DNA of 60,000 nt, from NCBI RefSeq assembly GCF_032854445.1, contig NC_088295.1, forward strand, positions 17,907,385 through 17,967,384, in the 5' to 3' direction. The translations under genes were made by a program, and so were the position numbers. This document shows, in pieces, positions 46,370-59,025 of the stretch (the first letter of the stretch is position 1; the number at the start of each line of letters is the position of its first letter). Source of the DNA: Liolophura sinensis (taxonomy: Eukaryota; Mollusca; Polyplacophora; Chitonida; Chitonidae). A model generated the notes under the pieces. That model searched no databases and was not told where the DNA came from. It saw only the letters and a list, made by a program, of their open reading frames with translations.

Positions 46370-47400
46370 CGATCAGAGCCCTCAATATTCCGCACGACAG
46401 TGGACCCAAATAGTCCACACGATGTGGGACCTCGATACCCTACAGGATCAAGAACCTCTATACTCCACCCGACCATAGCCCTCAATACTCCACATGGTCA
46501 GGGACCTTGATAATCCACACGATCAGGGACCTAAATACTCCACACGACAGGGGCCTCAATATCCCACACGGCCAGGGACCTCAATAGCATATGCACACGG
46601 CCAGGCACCTCAATAGTCCATGCACACGGTCAGGGACTTCTATACTTCACACGACAGAGAATTGCAATACTCCACACGATCAGAGACTTCGATACGGCAG
46701 ACGACAGGGGATCTCGATATTCTACACGACCCAGGACCTCGATGCTCCACATGACACGGAACCGTAATATTCCACACGATCAGAGACCTCGATACACGAA
46801 AGGGGATCTCGGTATTCCAGACGATGAGGGACTGAAATACTCCACACGATAGAGGATCTCGATATTCCACACAATGAGGGACCGAAATATTCCACACGAC
46901 AGAGGATCTCGATATTCCACACGATGAGGGACCGAAATATTCCACACGACAGAGGATCTCGATATTCCACACGATGAGGGACCTTGATAGTCCTCACGAC
47001 AGAGAATTTCGATATTCCACACGATGAGGGACCTTAATAGTCCTCACGACAGAGGATTTCGATATTCCACTCGATGAGGGACCTTAATAGTCCTCACGAC
47101 AGGAGATTTCGATATTCCACACGATGAGGGACCTAAATACTCCACACGACAGGAGATTTCGATATTCCACACGATGAGGGACCTAAATACTCCACACGAC
47201 AGGGGATCTCGATACTCCACACGATCAAAGACCTCGATACTCCAAACGATCAGGGACCTCAATATTCCACAAGATCGGGGAGCTTGATAGTTCACACAAT
47301 CAGGGATGTCGATATCCTACACGATCGGAAAGCTTGATAGGCTACTCCACACGACTATTGACCTCGACATGCCACACGATTATTGACCTCCACACGACAG
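46370..47400. repeat. 25/50-bp minisatellite, about 40 basic units
   Basis: Basic unit about 25 bp, 'tactccacacgatcagggac' 'ctcga'. In the middle (46850-47200) it is organised as a 50-bp dimer: 'gatattccacacgatgaggg' then 'aaatattccacacgacagag'. The edges are more diverged than the centre. Long - strand frames (repeats such as VEYRDPLSCG) reflect the repeat, not a protein. Confidence 0.92.
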
Positions 47401-47424
47401 ATGATCAGCGTGTAGATAGAAACT

Positions 47425-47600
47425 GGCTCAGTTCAAACCACAATCCCCTGACCAAGGAGAGCGTGGGCTCGAATCCAACTCGCACTGTCTCTGCTGCGGT
47501 GTTACACTAAGAAGTTTGTTAGGTGAGGTGAGGTGAGTTGCGGTGATTTCTCCAGAAATCTCTCCTTGGTTTCGCACAAGTAATAGACCTTTTTTATTTA
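47425..47600 (+). mobile_element. tRNA-derived SINE-C, diverged copy
   Basis: 'ccctgaccaaggagagcgtg', B-box 'gtgggctcgaatcc', then 'gaagtttgttaggtgaggtg', like SINE-C at 54800 ('caggaggtttgtcagg'). Ends are not defined. Confidence 0.5.
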
Positions 47601-47939
47601 CCATGAATTGCTCGTATATATATCGGTCCGCTTATATTGCTTTACTTGATTCATTCCAGATCAGTCACCTTTCACCATGCGCATTGAGGTCATCCAGAGG
47701 TTAAAATTCAGAGGCTAAAGGTCGATAGTTTGACAATTTTGCTAAAGTCAGATCTATCGTAGCGGCATACTGTACTGACTCGTCTACTTGTCATGGACTT
47801 GACAATGTTGGGGGCTACTATATCATGTAATTGTTGGTTTCTTTCTTTTTTTTTTTTTTTTTTTGATTAAGGGTAAACATCGCTTTCAACTTTGTTGTGG
47901 TCATATCATAACATTGTTTCCTTCTGGATGAACCCAATG

Positions 47940-48112
47940 ACTAAGACAGTCGACCCAACGCGCTTACACCGGTCCGACGAGTTCTTGGCCCAATCCTCAT
48001 ATAATGCTGAGCATTAAGTGAGGTCGTGCCAAGACGCGATTCGGGAATGAACTCCGGATCTACCGCTTATGCGAGGCAGGCGCTCTACCTATATTATACT
48101 CTACCGGAGCCG
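47940..48112 (-). mobile_element. tRNA-derived SINE-D head
   Basis: On the - strand: 'ataggtagagcgcctgcctc', 'gcataagcggtagatccgga', 'gttcattcccg'. The A-box-like tagagcgcctg and B-box-like gttcattcc are spaced as in a tRNA, followed by 'ttggcacgacctcacttaat'. It is not a tRNA gene: the B-box is mutated and the cloverleaf does not close. Confidence 0.6.
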
Positions 48113-48655
48113 GTATATATATCTGTGATATATATGTATATAGTGAATAAAACATCTTACTGAACAACTGGGCACAGTTCCAAACCAGCAATATTTTAGC
48201 CTTGTGTTTGCGATATGATCTCACGTTCTCTCATATCATTGATCGGTTCGTGCACGTACAACCCATGTACAATAATTCTGTTGGTGGATCTCATTCCAGA
48301 TTAGAGACTTCTTATACCTGTCATATCTCCTTGTTTATAAAAACAATGTGAATTTTCAAACGGAATTACGCTAAAACCGACACATATATATAACGGTACA
48401 TATATAACGGTACAGAAATCAATTTATGGAGAAAGGACAAAAAAAAAGAATGTCTTAAGCTTTCCTCTCACACGCACAAGGATTCCTCCAAGTAAGACAC
48501 TATCAAAACAATTTAGTCTGTGTTCGCAGCCATAATGGTAGAGTTATGCTGTCATATTTGTTCACCGAGAACAAGAAACATTGATATAGCATATACTTCA
48601 ATTTATTCTCAAAGACAATCATCTAACCTATTCACTCCAGATGACACGGTCCAGT

Positions 48656-48870
48656 GGCCGATTCCACTAAGCCATTTCTGACTTTAGTCAAAAGTTAAAA
48701 TCTTTCCAATATGCTCAGTTTTTGATTCCGAAAGTTGAAATCTGAATACATTTGGCTTAAGATAACACCATTGAGGTGGGCAAAGATTTACTTAATAAAA
48801 CCGAAAAATAACCTTTAAGATTGTATTTCAAATTTTGATTTAAGTCTGAAATGTCTTTGCGGAATCGGCC
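48656..48870. mobile_element. MITE-like element with ~40-bp terminal inverted repeats
   Basis: The left end 'ggccgattccactaagccat' 'ttctgacttta' is mirrored by the right end, whose reverse complement reads 'ggccgattccgcaaagacat' 'ttcagactta'. About 215 bp, AT-rich inside, no coding capacity. CCAG occurs on both sides (48651-48654 and 48871-48874) and may be the target duplication. Confidence 0.7.
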
Positions 48871-48874
48871 CCAG

Positions 48875-50609
48875 CTTTCTGCGTGCTATGTCTTGTATCC
48901 ACAGAAAACTGTATACAAGGACATGTTGTGTTCTTATAACGTCTTGCTACTTAAGTTCGTTCGCTGGTATATTAACTCCACATATACGTGGACTAGATGG
49001 AGTATTGTGTAGCGTCGTAGCATTCTGTGAGGGAACAGTAAAGCGCTTATAAATGTGATTATCTAGATTCAGTACTTGTGTGAATCACTGCCTTTGCATT
49101 CGAGAAAAAAATTATCCAGAATGAAATGTAAGTGACAAGGCAATTCATCTTTCGCTGGGTTTATGATCGCTTTCTTGCTATAATTCGATGATGAAAAGAT
49201 TTTCGCTACTCTAATGAAGTTAACTCTTTTAAGGGTCAGTTTTCAGTTGAGCTTTTTCTCTATGTCATGGTTGTTCTTAATAACAAGGTCGAGATTAGCC
49301 AAGACAGCTTGGTGCCTTACTCGGCTGACGATTTAGACATGTTGACTGCCTGTATAATCATTTGTCATCGATATGCGTTTGTGGATATTTTTATGTTTAC
49401 AGGCTTGCCCTGCAAGAATGTTTCTGAATCCATGCATGAAGGATGACGTCTATGAAATTCCTCACATCTTTGGGAGTGTTTTTCAAATAGAAAAATTATT
49501 TTATGAGTCGCGAAAAAATTGTTAATTAAAAGTTTACCTCCTCGATGTAGTGAGACAATAAACACATTCTCTGTATGTGAAGAATACCCTGTGTCTATGT
49601 TAGGACAACATCTCTAATTCGCCACAGTACGCATGAGAGTTGCACATATGCCAGGTCCTTACAAATTGGGTCATAAAATCAGACACTTGCTGTTAGTATA
49701 TAGACATATATAGCAAACTGTTTATCCAGTGAAAGTCTGTGCCTAGTATTATATTGTGTACATGTATTAGAAGGTTTTCAGAGTTTTGGCGTGTTAGTTG
49801 ACTTCTCTTACGTATTGGTCGATTTCCTTCATTCCAAAACTTTTCAAAACATTTAATGTTTTAAAAATAATTAGCTTACAAATAAACAAACAAACAAATG
49901 CTTGAATGAAAAGTGGTTTATCCGCGATTTCTATATACTACTACATCCTGTCTATATACACACATATGTATTATCACGAGTATATCCCCGGCACTCTAAA
50001 ACCCTACCTTTTTGTCTGTCATCCCCGCTTCTAGGTCACATACAAATATACAGCATAATCATATACCCCGAGTCAGGAGAGGCTCCGGGGCAACTGTACT
50101 CCTTGATTAAATCTATGTTGATCCAGTTTTCCATCAGTTCTATAGTTTGATTCGATATCTTTCTAAGGACTTATTGTTGAGTGAGCTCGCTGGGTTCACT
50201 GAGTTTGTCTGCGTTTCCGGCTCTCAATAGATGTCCAAAGTATCTCGTCCTATCCAGGACTGGGAGTTATGGTGACATTTATGTCTGTCTCATTCATTCA
50301 AGTGTACAATATTATCATAATACTTGGTGATCTATACACGAATTGAGAATTTCCCGTCCTTGATGACCATGAGCTGATGGTATCTACATTGATAGCCGCT
50401 GTATAGTCAAAGTAGGCTCTATTGTTTTGAAATCGCATATTTCCGATATTGATCGCAAATTCATACCCGGTCACATGTGATCAGCATTTGAACATTAGCT
50501 AGTGTAATATTAAATTGCATATATTAACAATGTAATAATACTGATCAGTCGGCATTTGTTATCCACGACGGCTCTATATAATTATTGAAACTCCTTTCTT
50601 ACACTCTTT
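48875..50609. other. Intergenic, nothing recognised
   Basis: AT-rich DNA with short open frames (49365-49565 -, 49902-50150 +) lacking any support. Confidence 0.5.
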
Positions 50610-50978
50610 GCCTGCCCCGATAGATCAGTTGGTAGAGCGTCTGCTTCAGGGGCGGTAGATCCAGGGTCAGTCCTAGGTCGGGTCACACCTGAGACCTTAA
50701 AAGAGGAAGTTGTAACTTCCTCGCTTGGCGTTCAGCATGAAGGGGATAGTGCAACGACTGGTTGACCCGTATCAGTATAATGGTTCGGGGAGGGGGGTGG
50801 GGGGCGGTTTATTTGCCTTCGGTAAGTCGTCTCAGTGAAGCAGCACTAGATAAAAGAGCGGTGGAAATCCGTCCTGTAACAAGGAGGCACATTACATGCA
50901 CTTTAAGGACTCCTTCGTCGTCATATGACTGAAAAACTGTCAAGTACGACGTTAAACCCCAAGCACTCACTTACTTAT
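50610..50978 (+). mobile_element. SINE-B, full length
   Basis: tRNA-like head 'gcctgccccgatagatcagt' 'tggtagagcgtctgc' with a decayed B-box 'gggtcagtcc'; body 'cttcctcgcttggcgttcag'; tail 'gtcatatgactgaaaaactg' 'tcaagtacgacgttaaaccc' 'caagcactcactta'. About 365 bp, with a G-rich insertion (50786-50807). The reference copy for the truncated ones at 32600, 33826, 29262 and 42485. Confidence 0.9.
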
Positions 50979-51582
50979 TACACTTTTGATACAGCATTTG
51001 TCAGTTTTGCTCACCATGCAATACATTTATACTGATATGTTCACCTATAAATTGGTTTGAGCAATACACAGTGGAATTTTGCTCCTTGACAACGTACATG
51101 GTTTTTCTGCAGAACTGTATTTGTATTATATATTAATAACAATCTTCCAACAGTTTTAAAAGGACGGTTCTTGAAACTCAAGTTTCAGTCTGGTGTTACT
51201 TGGCATGCAGCAAATAGCCCTCTGTGGTATAGTGCGTTTCACCTTTTACAAGTCGATGATAAAATCCCCTCAGGTATTTGTGTCACGTGGTCACATCGAA
51301 GCAACGGTCTCAAACATTGATATATCTACACTGTGCAGTTGGCAATAACATGGGTAATATAGGGATCATTTAAATTTCTTATTTCCTTGTCTGACTAGGT
51401 GGTAGAAGTGATGCCAGCATGGACAACAATGTATGACACGTCCATAATACTCAGTTGGTGTGACGGCCATCTTGGATTATATGCTTTCTGACCTTCTGCT
51501 ATACGTCTCCGAAATTGTAAAGATAAGACGTCTACACTAAGGGACTATGAAGGCGCCCAAAGTGTATGTGTAACTTGAGTAT

Positions 51583-51843
51583 TACACTAAAAAAAATTAA
51601 TCTGTTAATTTTAACAGTAAGTCTGTTGTCTGAGTGATGCTAGAATGTGTTCTGTTATCATATCACAATATTCTGTCATATTCAACATAATATCTTGTTA
51701 GTCTTATAGAATCTTCATGTTGAATTAATAGAATATGTGTGTTATATTTAACAGAACAGTCTGCTGCAATAACAGGATACATTGTAGCATCAACCAGACA
51801 ACAGACTTTGTGTCAACATTAACAGATTAATATTTTGGGTGTA
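51583..51843. mobile_element. MITE with ~76-bp terminal inverted repeats
   Basis: The left 76 bp ('tacactaaaaaaaattaatc', 'tgttaattttaacagtaagt', 'ctgttgtctgagtgatgcta') pair with the right 76 bp at about 80% identity, leaving a ~105-bp centre rich in 'tgttaa'/'ttaaca' motifs. TA borders both ends (51583-51584, 51842-51843), as expected of a Tc1/mariner-type non-autonomous element. No coding capacity. Confidence 0.85.
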
Positions 51844-52032
51844 TCAGAACAGCTCACGTGGTATGGTTCACATCTTAATGATTTTCTGGAGTTTTAAATC
51901 ACATTTGCATGTAAAACAATGAATACAGGCGCTAGGAATTAATCCTTGAGCAACGGTATGCAATTTCGATGGCCATCTTGGATTTGATCTTCTCCATCAA
52001 TCTCAGCACTTAACGGGTTCTCATTTGTATAT

Positions 52033-52203
52033 TTGATTTATTTGTTTTCCAATGCCTTGAGTATTTTACTCTGTGGCCAGCATTATGGTTGGAGGAAACC
52101 AGATAGAGCCCACGGGAAGCCCACGACCATCCGAAGGTTGCTGGAAGACATTCTTAAGTACGACCGGAGAGGAAGACAGCGTGCGCTGGACCAGATTCAC
52201 GAG
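52033..52203 (-). mobile_element. SINE-A, diverged, head lost
   Basis: On +, 'tttatttgttttccaatgcc' then 'ggccagcattatggttggag' and 'ccacgaccatccgaaggttg'; it stops before the B-box. A separate SINE-A tail in + orientation lies at 52979-53030 ('cttcttgagtattgcgttag'). Confidence 0.75.
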
Positions 52204-53030
52204 AGACCCATGAGTAAGTCATTTTATCTGGCCACTATTTTGAATTTTGGGTGGTATGTTTGTCCTCAACCACAGCTTTATTTTCGCTTTGTTCGGCATG
52301 TGTTGTGAAAGGTTATAGAATTATGATTATCTAGGTCACTTGATCCTCTGCCCGATACTTTGTCGTTGTAAAATAAACCCAATTCCCGAGCAGCTAAATT
52401 AATGAGTTATATGGTCAATCACGACTTCTTCTTTACGGAAGAGACAGGAACATTTCGGGCATCAAACACACTATGGTCGCCACATACAGCTCAGACCGTC
52501 ACCTACAATCACACGGACACAGTTTAGGCCTATAGCTCCAGGTGATAAGTCAGGACTCATCCCAACACTTCTACACCATTACCCTCTGTAATGTCACCAT
52601 TATACGGTTTCTGCGCACATCAAGAAACAATCTCTGTCTTAGTTTGACTTGAGAGAAGAGTTGAGGACGACGGCTGTAAATTCTATCAAAAATCAATTCC
52701 ACTTCATAAGTAGATTCGATTAATGCAATGTTGCCTGGGAAAATTGCGAGACCTTACCCTGAAGAGTATTTGTAGTAGTGGACTTGGATGTCTTGTATAT
52801 ACGTCTGGTCCCTCCACACTTGCAGAAAAGCAGTGTGTATTGTAAACTCCATGTTTAAATTATATATAAATTTATACGGATGCTGTGACGTGTCCGTACA
52901 TGGTATGTTTTGTGTACCACAGATAGTCTATGGAAATAATAAAACATAAGGTTTTTCAAAAAATTGACCGCAAGGCATCGTAAAAGTGAACACTTCTTGA
53001 GTATTGCGTTAGTCAACAGCCAAATAAATC

Positions 53031-54799
53031 TAACTTTTATACATCATATATACCTGTAACTGAATCCAGCTGACCCAGTTGCTTAATGAGTCACCCAGTG
53101 AAGACACCACAGCCTTAACCGGTAATGAAAGTCTTCAATATAGGCTCCTCAGTGTGTTTGTAGGATACCAGCTGAGGTGCGGGCGTTTCCTATTATATAT
53201 ACGTATTTCCCAGCTTTCTTCCAATTACAAATCTGAAGCTTCCTCCTATTCGTATGCCTCACAATGCCAATGCAGAGTTGAGGGATTGACACAGAAATCT
53301 ATTGCAAACGAATTATATGCTTCAATGAAAGAAAAACTAAGAAAGTTTGAAAGATGTTAATTTTAACTGAACCCATTACAGAGTTTACACTTTTGCCGAA
53401 AATAGCCTTCAATCTGTATGAATCTAAGAACGGCGGTTCTCAGCTACGTCGCTTTGTAGGTTTACTAATGTTCTGCTAATAACCTGGCGGATTTACGGGG
53501 TCGTATGAACATGGAGAATCAGATTTCTTAAATTCTTAGATTGATAATTCTGTCCATAGTCAAGCTTTGCTTTGAATATTTGTCTTCAAATACTCCTTTT
53601 TTCGCCGATTGACAAGTCCGTTCTGTGATTTGGACACATCGATTGGAATTTACGATTTTAATTTCTCTGATCAATGTATACTAATGCGTGAGCGTAGAAT
53701 TGGCTCACAATGTATTATATAAAGTTAAAGAATATGTTTTATACAACTGTAACCCCGCACAGCGATAGTTTGAACTCTTAAGAGGTTCTTATAAGTCCAG
53801 CATTTGACGACAACTCGTCTTTTATGTGGCCATTTTAATCTATTTCTTTGAGACGAATGTGGATAAAAGCTCCAATAACGTGGACTCGGCCTATCCAATC
53901 AGATCGCGTGTAAGATAACCAGAAAGTGCCAGTGAAAATTTCCAGTGTTGGGCGAGAAAGAAAGCGAACGTCTGCGCAGTGGCATATCCATCACGATCCA
54001 GTTCCATGATAAACGAGGCTTTGTTAATGGTGTCTAATTCAATTTCCCTCGGCAACTTGTTGTCCTGAACATCCAAGGGATGATCGTATCAAGCTTTTAT
54101 ACCAGACCATTTATGTTCTTCTGTTCCCGGAAATTGTCCGTATAAGTCGTCTCGAGAACTCTTGGAAGTGTTTACACGGATGATCCGTTCTCATCAAACA
54201 AGATTTCTTATCAAGAATGTATCGTCATGATAAAGTGACATAAAGGAAATAGGTACAGACACTTTGATAACCTTGGAACAAATATCGACTTTTAGATACG
54301 TGTTCTATATTTTAGTATCGGCTTCAAATCCGTCATCATTCTTCTCTCGTATATGTATCATGAAAATCCATCCCAAATATGAATCTGGGGGAGACAAACA
54401 CAACATGGGGACTGTTGGTGTAACACTGAGGCTATTTGACGAAAAGAGATCTCAGTGTGCATGGGGATGACGATTTCAGGACGGATTTTCGTGTCTTGGC
54501 CACATCAAAGTGATGTGAACTATTCTCAATAGGCCTAGACTAAAATGTGTACAGAGGTTCGAGAAAAACACATACTATAGCAAATTTGAATATGGTTGTG
54601 CTTGTGGATGTTTAGAGTTATGATATGCCTGGATACATGTGTGTAACAAGGAAACTTTTTCCTAATGTAGTAGAAGTAGATGGTGTATATCAGGAAGCGT
54701 TGAGTTTTCCATATCTGTAACTCATTGCTAAAGGTTGCATCGAACCAGATTTGGCATTCTCTGGTTTTGACACAAATCGTTTGCGGGTCCTCACTATAG
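53031..54799. other. Intergenic, only weak open frames
   Basis: Two frames look slightly protein-like: 53079-53360 (+, 93 codons, no motif) and 53891-54076 (-, about 62 codons, LDVQDNKLPREIELDTINKA...). Neither has splice sites in suitable places, and the second is closed by a TGA a few codons upstream. Confidence 0.4.
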
Positions 54800-55050
54800 C
54801 AGGCTCAGGTGGATGATGCTCTGATTCGCTGCAGCCAACAAGCCCATGACCAATGAGATCGCGTGTTCGAATCCCGGTTTCGTCGTTTCGGCCTCGGCAT
54901 TAAGTCAGGAGGTTTGTCAGGTATCCAGTAAATGCCCGTTGTTGACTTCAAGTGCTGTAGTTTCCTATACCCATAAAGCTGCATAACTGCCGTCATAACA
55001 GAGAAAAATTCATGAACATGGTGTTCCACATCAATCAAATAAATAAATTA
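54800..55050 (+). mobile_element. tRNA-derived SINE-C
   Basis: A head with 'caggtggatgatgctctgat' and a good B-box 'gtgttcgaatccc'; body 'gcattaagtcaggaggtttg'; tail 'gttccacatcaatcaaataa' 'ataaatta'. The tail resembles that of SINE-A while the head differs. Confidence 0.8.
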
Positions 55051-58000
55051 AATCTAAAATGTTCAGTTTATTCATAAAGCATTTGATGTAATTCCTTCTA
55101 CCCTTTGCAGCTTTTGAGCTAGTTTTGCTATGTTACATTCCCTAGATCCTGGTATATACAGTTATGGTTCCGAACTGTCCGATTTAACATCAATAGCCGT
55201 TCAAATGTCGTGTCCTCAATTACCCTCTTGTAGCCTGCTGAGGATGTCACTAACCTTAAGAATCTATGTCTGAGAGGAGATTTAATGCGACATTTTTACA
55301 CGCGACAATCGCCTACAAGGTGTATGGGGCATGGCCTGTGGAAGTTGCTATACAGAAATAGATCTAGTTCGGACAGGCTGTCAGTGGAGGTTAAGCCCGA
55401 ATCCATTGACATCAGATTAGTCCAGAATAGGGAGTGTTTTGTACCTTGTTACAAATGCATTATATGGCCGCAGAACGCGCGATATATTGAAATTTCCCCA
55501 CGAAGCTTCAACTCAAATTTGTGCCCACTGGGCACCAAATTATTCTTCAACACTAGAATCCCTTCAGATAAAGACGTCTCATCAGTCGTCACCTAACTGC
55601 ATAGTTCAAGACGAAATCATATGTAGCTGAGACACAAGCGTAAGAATTATAAACGTACAAGCAGCGACATGAATGGGATGAAAGGTAACGGCACACATAT
55701 ACTCATGTATGTGATATAATGAAAGACTTACAGCATTACAGCATGTAATTGGCATGCTGGAGAACCAGCCATTGTAGTTCTTACTTAAAAAAAGACAATC
55801 CAGATTCATCATAGCGAAATATCGTAACTTTGGAGACTATTATAACCCTTCATGCAGTTAAAGTTACAATGTTAAGTCTGTTGTAGGCTATACCATTGCG
55901 CTGTTATTCCAACTATTTTCAAATTATTCCAAGCAACGTGAGGGCTCTGTGTACAGGAGGATTAGGTAAACATGGGACTATAGTATGTAATAGTCCTAGG
56001 TTAAACTACACTAGTTTTACACCTGAGCAACTGGTCGCCGGCCAGAGATCACGCACTTCAGCTATATACATACCAATAGCAGGACATGCCACAAATTGTG
56101 GAGAAACTAAAAGTATATATACACAGATCTATTAAAAACGCTATTAAAACACTATAATAGTGTATTTAACAGCCTACCATAGCAGAAACATTTGACTCAA
56201 ATTGTTGAAACTGTCGAATAATTCACAGAATCTGTGTAAAGTATCTCAAGTAGAGATATGTATGTACATAAACCTGACGAACCTGGACCGTCAGGAATAA
56301 TACTGCATGTAGTTCCAAGAAGAGACATCGGGTTAAAGGATCATAGGCGGCAAAGCAGGTAACTACCGTTGATTTGGTAAGATGTATTTGGAGCAGGCAG
56401 TGTATGTATTAGTTTTACCACACTAAGGTGTATATTTGGACTATTTTTTACTATTTATATACTGTAAATCTGCAACCTTTTCAACCACTTAAACAACCAC
56501 TTCATTATGGCATGATATTATTTGATCTGGGAACTTTGATCATTCGAACGGACCACATCGTCCTGAATACTGAAAACCGTAAATTTTAGAAAAGATGTGA
56601 GTGGGGGGAATGTATAAAGACCCCCACCCTCTCCCGCGCTCTCTCCCTCCTATTTGCTCCGCATCCCCTGCATAATGTATTTGAAGGTTAAAAAGTGAAG
56701 CCCCTTTACGCTGCCTTAGGAACCATGAAACCTGTTGCACGCTAGAGATAAGTCATTGCTTGAAGTAATACTCCTTCCTGCTCACTGCTCTCTATCAGCG
56801 GCGTGTCCTCGTCGCTGGGAGTCCCTTGAAATTCTCTAGACTATCACAACATGTGCATTTCAGACTAAGACAGCCTCTGGCTAAGGTCGACTATATCTTG
56901 TAACAAGCAGCTGTTCCAGCTCCTGGTAAATCACCATGCATATAGCTATGCTAACATGAAATAGTCATTTGACAGGCAGTCATATATAGGCACTGGTAAA
57001 TGTTGATAGGGACTGTTATCCTTGGAATTTGCTAACACGCACACACACTTCAGAACCAGATTGGACTTCTAGCATGCATGCATGGTAGCCCTACTTATGG
57101 CGATATGAATATAATACCTGATATCTGTCATAACCGTGTATGTTATATACGTATATCTTTAATTGTTATCAAGGAACCACAGTTGTATTGCTCCACTTTC
57201 AAGTATGTATACTCATATCCCATGTTTCTGTTACACAATCAATATTTCCTGCGGACAGGAATTAATTGTAGTAAATCTCTGTTATAAGCATTTCATTAAA
57301 ACCAGTAGATGCCTCAGGCGGTCTCGGTTTTCAAGCCGATTAAAGAATTCTTGGTTAAAGAACTCGTTTCGTTAGATTTAACTGCTATATACACGACTGT
57401 AATATTATGTCGCTGCTGATATAGCCGTGTAGCTTGTGGGAGCGGATATCAGTTTTCTTTCAGCATCACTGCACGGATTTTGAGTCGTATTAAATATTTT
57501 TTCTTCTCTTTTCCTGTTTGCCACTGTCATGTATCTCTTGTTGAAATGGCTTGCAACCTTTTTGAGCCGATGTTGGAGATACCACTCACTAATACTAGAC
57601 ATAAGCTTATTATAAGTCGTGCATGGGATGGACGCGTACGGCATGTTGTATGGTTCTATACGTGTTGATAGGATTTCATATACATACTCCATTCGTCAAC
57701 CATAATACACTTTCCAGATCAACAATCGCAAAATCAATCTCCAAGCATGTGTTTAACATAAACTGGCAAATAACTAAGAAAGTATATATAGGTACATATA
57801 AGAACTGAGGTCATGCTTCATATAAACAGTTTTTAATGATGCCAGTGTATTTAATGTCCATATGGTGTACATGTTATACGTTGTCGGTGGTCAAATTATG
57901 TATGTCAGTTGCGTTTTCATTGCAACTGTTTATATATCCACCCTAACAATTTTGTTCAACACGATGCATAAGCTTATATTCCCATGGACTAAAAAAGATG

Positions 58001-58172
58001 TTTTTATATCTAAGGTACATTTTAACACTATGTACTTTCATTATAATTACGCATGTTTTGTAACAACTATATTGTAGAATAATCTGACATAATACGAACA
58101 ATCAATCTACTTATCATTCTGGTTTGAAAATTAAAACGCGACTCCACAAGATGGTTATACATCTGTAGTTAC
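55051..58172. other. Intergenic, nothing recognised
   Basis: Three kb of AT-rich DNA with scattered short open frames on both strands (for example 55285-55596 +, 57405-57692 -). None shows a family signature or splice context I trust. Confidence 0.45.
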
Positions 58173-58297
58173 CTCCCATGATTTCCAAACGGAATCGTTA
58201 CAGAGTATTCTCCCCTGAATGCGCATTCCTCGTTCTGATAGAGTAGCACTGGGCAGCCTACATCCATGAGCAGCACGTCCACGAGGAGAACGGACAT
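58173..58297 (-). other. Orphan candidate exon, 125 nt
   Basis: On the - strand a pyrimidine-rich acceptor 'tctttttctcttatcagaac' 'aacag' is followed by 125 bases at about 50% GC in an AT-rich area, then 'catgggag|gtaactac'. Two frames are open throughout: one starting MSVLLVDVLLMDVGCPVLLY and ending IPFGNHGR, the other with SERGMRIQGRILCNDSVWKS. If the exon is real, a - strand gene extends beyond 58300, possibly out of the window. No family recognised. Confidence 0.35.
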
Positions 58298-58544
58298 CTG
58301 TTGTTCTGATAAGAGAAAAAGACGTTCATCAGAAATATTAAAGAGCATGTATAACTGGATCTCATAAACTGTTTGCTATCATACATACCAGCAATTCACC
58401 AATGACATTGAGTGACTTAATAATAATCAGCCAGAATTTTCTCAAGTATTCTTAAGTATTAAGTTTAAAAATTAAAAAGATTGAATACATTATTTGAATA
58501 TTCTAAACCAGTTCTGTAGGTGGACAGCTGCTTTAAGTCAGGAG

Positions 58545-58800
58545 CTTCGTCGGGTATACACGGTACATACATACCAGGCCATAGGGAGTGGTTTCCACGA
58601 CGAATATATACGGTACACATATACCAGGCCATAGGGAGCGTTTTCCACGACGAATATATACGGTACATATATACTAGACCATAGGGAGTGGTTTCCACGA
58701 CGAATATATACGGTACATATATACCAGGCCAGAGGGAGTGGTTTCCTCGACGAATATATACGGTACATATATACCAGACCATAGGGAGTGGTCTCCACGA
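58545..58800. repeat. 50-bp minisatellite, 5 copies
   Basis: Unit 'aggccatagggagtggtttc', 'cacgacgaatatatacggta', 'catatatacc', starting at 58576, 58626, 58676, 58726 and 58776. Copies differ at only a few sites, so the array is young. The - strand frames (VYIRRGNHSLW-type) are by-products. Confidence 0.93.
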
Positions 58801-59025
58801 CCTGATTTCGTGTCTACTACCAATTAACCTTACTCTCTCTACGACACACCCCTATAACCTGATGGTTTCTGGCTCTGTCGGTTGGTAGACTGTAAGACTA
58901 CGCCCTCAGCCTAAGGAGAGTAATTAACCTGCTCATCGCCATAAGAAAGTGCAAAATTCGCGAGAACCGCTTTAATCATCACTCAAATGAATAAAAAACT
59001 ATAATCTTGCAAATGTTCAATCAAA

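Noticed and set aside
46640-47295. Repeat protein on the - strand (VEYRDPLSCG-type)
   Set aside because: Several overlapping frames are open at once, produced by a minisatellite with stop-poor units; no start context or exon structure.
50610-50700. tRNA gene
   Set aside because: The A-box is good but the B-box is decayed, the cloverleaf does not close and the sequence continues into a SINE body and tail. The same applies to 37194, 54800 and 47940.
58465-58798. Repeat protein on the - strand (VYIRRGNHSLW-type)
   Set aside because: By-product of the 50-bp minisatellite; two frames are open in parallel.
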